Of a stretch of 64,000 nucleotides of DNA, positions 58,711-64,000 are shown piece by piece (position 1 is the first letter of the stretch; each line of letters starts with the position of its first letter). The notes below the pieces were generated by a model. It had not been told where the DNA came from. It made no database searches and saw only the letters and a program-made list of their open reading frames with translations. This stretch comes from Bin34 sp963422415 (lineage in GTDB: Bacteria > Chloroflexota > Anaerolineae > Caldilineales > Caldilineaceae), in assembly GCA_963422415.1 (NCBI GenBank), contig OY729430.1, forward strand, positions 2,418,001-2,482,000, given 5' to 3'. The translations under genes were made by a program, and so were the position numbers.

Positions 58711-61521
58711 TTATGGGAGCGCGGCAAGGGGAACCGGCACGAGTTCCCGCCAATTGGACCCGTATTCCAGGTCAACCTTAAGCGGCACTTTCAAGCGGAA
58801 TGCCCCTTCCATATACTGCCGCGTCAACAAAGCCAAAGGCAGCATCTCGGATTTCGGAACCTCCAGAATCAATTCATCATGGACTTGCACTGCCATCCAG
58901 CCCACCACGGGGGAGTTTCTGAGGGCGGCGTCCAGATCACGCATCGCCATCTTGAGAATGTCGGCCGCACTGCCTTGGACTGGAGCATTGATCGCAGCGC
59001 GTTCCAGACCGGCCCTGCGGGGACCGGTCAGTTTCTTGCTCTGCAGCTCGTGAAAGAGCCGCTTGCGACCGGTCAGGGTTTCCACATAGCCGCGCTCGGT
59101 CACTTGGGCCACGGTGGCCCTGATGAACTGTTCCACCTTGGGATAGGTCCGAAAGTACCGGTTGAGAAAGTCCTCGGCTTCATCTAAATTCATCTCCGTG
59201 CGGGAACTAAGGCCAAACTTGGTCACTCCATAAATGGTGGCGAAATTGATGGTCTTGGCCAAGTTCCGTTGCGCCGAATCCACGTCCGACAAGGGAATGC
59301 TAAAGAGTTCGGACGCGGTAATGGCGTGAATGTCCTGACCGTTCTCAAAGGCCCGAATCAGGCTGGGTTCATCGGCCAAGTGGGCCAGTACACGCAGCTC
59401 AATCTGGCTGTAGTCGGCCGCTATCAGGACATTGCCCGGCGCCGCCACGAAAGCCTGGCGGATGCGCCGTCCCTCCTCCGTGCGAATAGGGATGTTCTGC
59501 AGGTTGGGATTGGAACTGCTCATGCGGCCCGTGGCGGCACCGGTCTGATGGAAACTGGTATGCACTTTGCCGGTCTCGGGATCACACAAGTCCAACAGAC
59601 TTTCCACATAGGTGCTCTTCAACTTGTCCAGCTGCCGAAACTGCAGGATTGTCGTCAAGGCCTCCTCCTGTCGCGGATCCAGATTCGTGACTCGGGTCGC
59701 CAGATCCTCCAAGACTCCGGCGGCGGTGCTATACCCGCCCTTTTTCAGCTTCTTGAGACCCTTGGTAGGCAGCGCGAGATCCTCTTCCCCAAACAGCGCG
59801 GCACTCAACTGGTAGGTGCTGCGCAGTGAAAATTCTCGTCCCACAAGGTCGTACATGTGATTGGCCAAGTTGGCCAGACGCTCTTCGAATTCCCCTTTCA
59901 GCTCTCTGAGATAGTCTTGATTCACGGTCAGACCATGGGTCTCCATGTCAGCCAAGATGGGGATGAGCGGCAGTTCCAGATCGACATAGAGGTCCCAGAG
60001 CGCCGCATCCTGCAGTTCCAACCGGAATTTCTCGAACAGCGCAAATGTCTGGGCTGCATCGTCACTGGCATACGGCGCCGCACTTTCGATGGAGGTCTGG
60101 CTCATGGTGATCTGCGTGCGGCCCGTGCCAATGAGGTCCTGGATCGGCTGCATGAAGACACCCAATTCCGAAAGGGCCAGCGACTTCAATCCCAGATGTC
60201 TGCGACCGGGATCCAAGACCCAGGCCATGATCATGGTGTCATGCAGAGACCCCTTGATGGCAAGTCCATGGCGTTGGGCAATCAAAAGATCAAACTTGGC
60301 GTTGTGAGCCACCTTGATCACCTTGGGATTCGCCATGATGGGCCCTAGCGCCGCTTGTACTTCCGCCCACTGCAACTGGTGTCCAAACTGATGTCCCACC
60401 GGTATGTAGGCACCCTTGCCAGAGCCCCAGGAAACCGACATGCCGACCAACTTGGTCGTCGTGGGATCGGCGGACGTTGACTCGCAGTCAAAGGCCAACA
60501 ATCGGCACGCTTCCAGTTCCCGCACAAGGTCCTGCAAGGCGTCGGAGGTCCGAATCGTCAGGTACCGTACCGTACGCTGGGACAGACTGGCCCCGCTCGT
60601 CTCGTCTTCCAAGGTGGAGGCCGGCACGCCGTCTCCCTGTTCCTGCAACAGCTCGTGAAACACGGCCAGGGTGGAATTCAGATCCAACGCTCCCAGGCGC
60701 TTGGCCACGGCTGCAAGGTCGGGAGCAAACGGCTGGGCCTGCGTCCACTCAAACGGGAAATCCAGATCGCACACTATGCGGACCAGATCCAAGTTGAGAT
60801 CCAGTTGCTTCTTGAAGGCTTCCAAGCTGTCTCGCAGCTTTGGTCCCTTTACCTGATCCAGATGGGCATAGATGCCTTCGATGCTGCCAAATTGCTGCAG
60901 CAATTTCACGGCCGTCTTTTCGCCCACCTTGGGGACACCCGGAATGTTGTCCGAACTGTCCCCTTGCAACGCCTTCATCTGAATGAACTGTTCGGCATCC
61001 ACGCCAAATTGGGATTGCACTTCCGCCAAGTCGTATTCGCGATCACCGGAGGAGTATCGGCTCGACGAGCCATAGACAACAGTGACCCGATCCGTGGCCA
61101 ACTGAAAGAGGTCACGGTCTCCAGTGCGGATAAAAACCTTCATGTCGGCGGCGGCGGCCCGCCGGGACAGGGTGCCAATGACGTCATCGGCTTCGTACCC
61201 ATCTTGGGTGACCAGGCACACCCCCATCTCCGCGAGCAGCGCCTGGATGTGTCCTATCTGACTATGCAGGTCCTCCGGCATACGCTCGCGCGTGGCCTTG
61301 TAGGCCGGATACCTCTCGTGACGAAAGGTGTGATCCGGATCGAAGGCCACCACCAGATAGTCGGGCTGGTAATCCCGCACCAAGGTGAACAGTTGGCGCA
61401 AAAATCCCAAAATGGCTCCGGTGGGTTCTCCTGTGTGGCGCGCCGTCAGGCCGGCCTGCGCCATGGCGAAATAGGCTCGATAGGCTTCATAATGCCCATC
61501 TATCAGGACGCAGGTTTTCAC
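58711..61521 (-). CDS. polA: DNA polymerase I
   Basis: Repair and Okazaki-fragment polymerase, 936 residues with all three domains. The 5' nuclease includes VVAFDPDHTFRHERYPAYKA and EADDVIGTLSRRA. The 3'-5' exonuclease keeps FDCESTSADP (Asp and Glu) and YASDDAAQTF, so proofreading is likely. The polymerase has motif A VLIAADYSQIELRVLAHLAD, motif B NLAKTINFATIYGVTKFGLS, and motif C AVQVHDELILEVP. The start is GTG at 61521, overlapping the stop of the small upstream gene (GTGA). Downstream is argS after 4 bp. Confidence 0.97.
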   Translation of the reverse strand: MKTCVLIDGHYEAYRAYFAMAQAGLTARHTGEPTGAILGFLRQLFTLVRDYQPDYLVVAFDPDHTFRHERYPAYKATRERMPEDLHSQIGHIQALLAEMGVCLVTQDGYEADDVIGTLSRRAAAADMKVFIRTGDRDLFQLATDRVTVVYGSSSRYSSGDREYDLAEVQSQFGVDAEQFIQMKALQGDSSDNIPGVPKVGEKTAVKLLQQFGSIEGIYAHLDQVKGPKLRDSLEAFKKQLDLNLDLVRIVCDLDFPFEWTQAQPFAPDLAAVAKRLGALDLNSTLAVFHELLQEQGDGVPASTLEDETSGASLSQRTVRYLTIRTSDALQDLVRELEACRLLAFDCESTSADPTTTKLVGMSVSWGSGKGAYIPVGHQFGHQLQWAEVQAALGPIMANPKVIKVAHNAKFDLLIAQRHGLAIKGSLHDTMIMAWVLDPGRRHLGLKSLALSELGVFMQPIQDLIGTGRTQITMSQTSIESAAPYASDDAAQTFALFEKFRLELQDAALWDLYVDLELPLIPILADMETHGLTVNQDYLRELKGEFEERLANLANHMYDLVGREFSLRSTYQLSAALFGEEDLALPTKGLKKLKKGGYSTAAGVLEDLATRVTNLDPRQEEALTTILQFRQLDKLKSTYVESLLDLCDPETGKVHTSFHQTGAATGRMSSSNPNLQNIPIRTEEGRRIRQAFVAAPGNVLIAADYSQIELRVLAHLADEPSLIRAFENGQDIHAITASELFSIPLSDVDSAQRNLAKTINFATIYGVTKFGLSSRTEMNLDEAEDFLNRYFRTYPKVEQFIRATVAQVTERGYVETLTGRKRLFHELQSKKLTGPRRAGLERAAINAPVQGSAADILKMAMRDLDAALRNSPVVGWMAVQVHDELILEVPKSEMLPLALLTRQYMEGAFRLKVPLKVDLEYGSNWRELVPVPLAALP

Positions 61522-61751
61522 GGATCCAGCCGATCCTTCGCACGACGGATGACCAGATCGCCTTTCTCGATCAACTCCTGGATGCGAGGATCCGCAGCCA
61601 GACTGGGGTTGACCTTGAGGCTGCGTCCCGCATCCAGGCGCAACCGCCCCATAGGTCCGTCCAAGATGAAGTTGCAGGCCGACTGATTGACCAGCGTGAT
61701 CACTTCGCCCTTGTTTTGCATCCAGGTTACGCCGTCGTACCGCTTGTCCAT
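61518..61751 (-). CDS. Small uncharacterised protein upstream of polA
   Basis: A 77-residue protein: MDKRYDGVTWMQNKGEVITL, then NQSACNFILDGPMGRLRLDA, SLKVNPSLAADPRIQEL, and a charged tail. It has no signal or helix for the membrane. The pattern suggests a small beta-barrel followed by a helix. The ATG at 61751 lies 13 bases after the glycosyltransferase stop; another at 61778 would overlap that gene. Its TGA overlaps the polA GTG, so the two are probably coupled. I do not recognise the family. Confidence 0.65.
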   Translation of the reverse strand: MDKRYDGVTWMQNKGEVITLVNQSACNFILDGPMGRLRLDAGRSLKVNPSLAADPRIQELIEKGDLVIRRAKDRLDP

Positions 61752-61764
61752 AATGTCCGTCCGT

Positions 61765-63324
61765 TCAGGGTTGTACATGCTTGGTATCCACCGAGGCCAT
61801 ACCGGACTTCCGGGAGTGGAGCGAGCCTCGGCCCACATGCCGATCCCAGAAAGACCATACTGCCAGTAGCCCTATGCTACACAAACCCATGAGCGAAACC
61901 TGCCAGACACCGGTCAGGGGGGGGGCTGTAGCCAAGATCAAGGTCATCAAGCAATACAGCGTGAGAATCCACTCCCACAGCCGAAAGCGGTCTTCCAACG
62001 GGCGCGTGTCCTGCTTGTACAGGGCCTTGCCCTGTACCTGGCCGGAACTCTTGGGAGTGCGTTGAAAAGGACTTGTCTTGCCCCTCAATGCCTCAAATAC
62101 CGCGATGGAGATGGTAAGACAAAATCCCATGCCCACCAGCGACAGAGTCAACAGGGAGGGTATGCTCTGCCACCAGCGCTTGGGTTGGAGACGCCACTGT
62201 CCAACGCCCACCACAACGATGGGACCCAAACCCACGGTCATGGCGAACAGGGACCAAATCGGCGGCTCTATCTGCAGCAACACCATGGGCAGGGCCAGCA
62301 CAATGAGACCAAGCAAGAAGGATTGCTGCAGATAGGAACCGATATGCAGGAAGGCTTGGATGCGTCGGCCCCATCCAATGCGTGGAGATTGCAGCAAGGG
62401 GACAAACAACCTTGTCAAGACCTGTAAGCTACCTTTGGCCCAACGAAACTGCTGGAGCCGCAGTTCGGACGGACGGACAGGGGCGTCCGACTTGACGGTC
62501 ACCGAATCCAGATAGTCTCCCTGCCAACCGGCCAATTGGGCGAGATAGGAAATATGCAGGTCCTCGCACAAAGTCACCCCGGACCAACCGCCTACCTTGG
62601 GATCTTCGAGACAGGCCTTTCGCCAGATTCCGGCGGAGCCGTTGAACCCAAACCACAAATCGGCCAGCGTACGGGCCATGATCTCCACCGCAAAATGTCC
62701 ATTGATCGCCAGACTCATGGACTTGGCAATGAGCGATTCCTGCGTGTTGACCACGTTCCATCGGGTTTGCAGAAACCCGATGTGATGGTTCTCAGAGCAG
62801 GTGAGGTATCCGACAGTCGTCCGCAGAAATTCTGGATCAGGCTGAAAATCCGCATCGAAAATGGCAAAGAATTCGCCCTGCGCCTGTTGCAGCCCCCATT
62901 GCAAGGCTCCTGCCTTGTATTCGCTGCGCCGTTTCCGGCGGAGGTACTGGATGTTAACTCCCTGGTTACGCCAGAACTGGACGCGCGCGCGGGCCAAGTG
63001 TTGAGTTGCGTCCTGGGAATCGTCAAGCACTTGGATTTCCAATTTGTCCGCGGGATAATCCAGGGCGGCGCATACATCAATGATGCGTTCGACCACGGCG
63101 ATTTCGTTGTACAAGGGCAACTGCACCGTGACGGGAGGCCAAGAACCAGACTCTATCCGGTCAGCAGGGCATGGGGACGGCAACGGCTTGTGGGACCTCC
63201 AACGGAAAGTCCGCAACACCATCCAAAACGAGTTGCAACCGAAGAGGGCAAAACCCAAGGCCAGAGGGGACCAGAGAACTTCAAGAAAGCGACCCAGCCA
63301 GACAGAAAGATCCAGATGAAGCAT
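61765..63324 (-). CDS. Family 2 glycosyltransferase, processive CesA/CslA-like
   Basis: A 519-residue membrane glycosyltransferase. One N-terminal helix region (residues 13-38) precedes the GT2 domain: VTVQLPLYNEIAVVERIID, IQVLDDSQDATQHLARARV (first Asp), GEFFAIFDADFQPDPEFL (Asp-x-Asp), and VTLCEDLHISYLAQLAGWQG (Glu-Asp). The processivity signature is LQQFRWAKGSLQVL (Gln-x-x-Arg-Trp). Four or five C-terminal helices follow. It resembles glucomannan/mannan synthases and would polymerise a beta-linked glycan across the membrane. No PilZ domain is visible. It lies 93 bp after the EF-G gene. Confidence 0.88.
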   Translation of the reverse strand: MLHLDLSVWLGRFLEVLWSPLALGFALFGCNSFWMVLRTFRWRSHKPLPSPCPADRIESGSWPPVTVQLPLYNEIAVVERIIDVCAALDYPADKLEIQVLDDSQDATQHLARARVQFWRNQGVNIQYLRRKRRSEYKAGALQWGLQQAQGEFFAIFDADFQPDPEFLRTTVGYLTCSENHHIGFLQTRWNVVNTQESLIAKSMSLAINGHFAVEIMARTLADLWFGFNGSAGIWRKACLEDPKVGGWSGVTLCEDLHISYLAQLAGWQGDYLDSVTVKSDAPVRPSELRLQQFRWAKGSLQVLTRLFVPLLQSPRIGWGRRIQAFLHIGSYLQQSFLLGLIVLALPMVLLQIEPPIWSLFAMTVGLGPIVVVGVGQWRLQPKRWWQSIPSLLTLSLVGMGFCLTISIAVFEALRGKTSPFQRTPKSSGQVQGKALYKQDTRPLEDRFRLWEWILTLYCLMTLILATAPPLTGVWQVSLMGLCSIGLLAVWSFWDRHVGRGSLHSRKSGMASVDTKHVQP

Positions 63325-63417
63325 TACATACCTCGGTTCCCGCAGGGCCGCGGCCTGTTTTCATGGTCCGAAACAGGTCGGTCCATTCGACCCGGATCCG
63401 GATAGCTCTTCACTGTT

Positions 63418-64000
63418 CTATTCGGTGTCCTTCTGCACCTGATTGTCCTCGACTATTTTGGCAATCAGATGATTGGGCACCTCCTCGTACCGCAGAAACT
63501 CGATTTCGTAGGTGCCACGCCCTTGGGTCATGGAACGCAAATCGGTGCCATAGCGCATGATTTCGGCGAAGGGCACTTCCGCTTTCACAATGGAGCGATT
63601 TTCAGCCTGATCCATGCCCAGCACCCGACCCCGCCGGTTGTTCAGGTCTCCCATGATGTCCCCCATGTTGGATTCAGGCACTGACACGATCAAGGTGTAA
63701 ATCGGCTCCAGCAACGTGGCGCCTGCCTGGTTGGCTGCCATCTTGAACACCTCCCGGCCGGCAATCTGGAAGGCAATATCCTTGGAATCCACGGGATGTT
63801 CCTTGCCGTCAAAGACCACCACGCGCAGGTCGACAGCCGGAAAACCGGCTACGACGCCTTCCGCCATAACCTGATGCACGCCCTTCTCGATGGAAGGGAG
63901 GTAAGAACTGCTGATGGCCCCGCCATAGACTTCACTCTCAAAGGCGAAACCGGCGCCCCGTTCCATAGGCTCCACTCGCATGTGGACTTCGGCGAATTGG
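63418..64000 (-). CDS. Elongation factor G (or EF-G-like GTPase), C-terminal part
   Basis: Partial gene that runs off the right edge; only the C-terminal 193 or so residues are seen. They cover domain IV (FAEVHMRVEPMERGAGF, VYGGAISSSYLPSIEKGVHQ, VDLRVVVFDGKEHPVDSKDI) and domain V (ATLLEPIYTLIVSVPESNMG, GDLNNRRGRVLGMD, AEVPFAEIMRYGTDLRSMTQ). These are clear EF-G features for translocation on the ribosome. The G domain is outside the window, so canonical EF-G cannot be told from an EF-G2 paralog. No rpsL/rpsG/tuf genes adjoin it here, which leans towards a paralog. Confidence 0.9.
   Translation of the reverse strand, partial: QFAEVHMRVEPMERGAGFAFESEVYGGAISSSYLPSIEKGVHQVMAEGVVAGFPAVDLRVVVFDGKEHPVDSKDIAFQIAGREVFKMAANQAGATLLEPIYTLIVSVPESNMGDIMGDLNNRRGRVLGMDQAENRSIVKAEVPFAEIMRYGTDLRSMTQGRGTYEIEFLRYEEVPNHLIAKIVEDNQVQKDTE

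Overview
The window is about 64 kb of ordinary bacterial chromosome with roughly 55% G+C, dense genes and many GTG or TTG starts. No phage, insertion sequence or CRISPR array was seen. The best guess for the host is a member of the Chloroflexota, perhaps a marine or sponge-associated SAR202-like or Anaerolineae-like lineage. The hints are a lipoprotein with a Pro/Thr-rich linker, menaquinone rather than ubiquinone synthesis, a single-subunit di-haem SdhC, KorAB, a membrane-anchored MerR-like protein, and several PhyH dioxygenases, an enolase-superfamily enzyme and sulfatases. No 16S rRNA gene is present, so this placement is inference.

Layout. 0-8.3 kb: ftsH, a PduO-type cobalamin adenosyltransferase, a PhyH oxygenase, a Cys/Met-metabolism PLP enzyme, a mycoredoxin-like protein and a 1,012-residue YdiJ-like FAD/Fe-S dehydrogenase. 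8.3-13.5 kb: an accessory stretch with a frameshifted small gene, an undefined decayed region, a VOC protein, an enolase-superfamily enzyme, a UroD-like protein and an MDR dehydrogenase. Its 12.2-12.5 kb gap holds an FNR-type palindrome and a promoter-terminator pair that looks like a small-RNA gene. 13.7-17.4 kb: an unknown protein and hemC-hemD-hemB. 17.6-20.5 kb: a MerR-like membrane protein, a DHA2 transporter and an SDR. 20.7-28.1 kb: a TetR regulator running directly into menF-menD-menB-menE-menH-thioesterase, i.e. menaquinone synthesis without menC or menA.

28.6-31.1 kb: tRNA-Glu, a secreted trypsin-like protease and, on the minus strand, a strong promoter, the RNase P RNA gene and six tRNA genes (Leu, Ala, Gly, Phe, Gln, His) closed by a terminator. 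31.1-33.7 kb: moeA-moaC-moaD-moaE, where moaC appears to lack one base near its 5' end and MoaD carries two residues after its Gly-Gly. 34.2-37.9 kb: a GntR regulator and korA-korB. 37.9-41.4 kb: a PlsC-like acyltransferase, amt and a second PhyH oxygenase. 41.4-46.1 kb: icd-sdhC-sdhA-sdhB, read on the minus strand; with KorAB this covers three consecutive oxidative TCA-cycle activities.

46.3-52.3 kb: a five-gene minus-strand operon of two sulfatases, a Gfo/Idh/MocA dehydrogenase and two sugar-isomerase-like TIM barrels, fitting use of a sulfated sugar or inositol-like compound. 52.5-53.3 kb: two paralogous four-helix membrane proteins. 53.3-64 kb: a minus-strand run of an EF-G fragment, a CesA-like glycosyltransferase, a 77-residue unknown, polA, argS, serA, an SH3 lipoprotein and fabF, several joined by overlapping start and stop codons.

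Gene starts were moved from the longest possible frame to the most plausible codon where a ribosome binding site, family length or overlap supported it. No database search was run; family names come from motif recognition.
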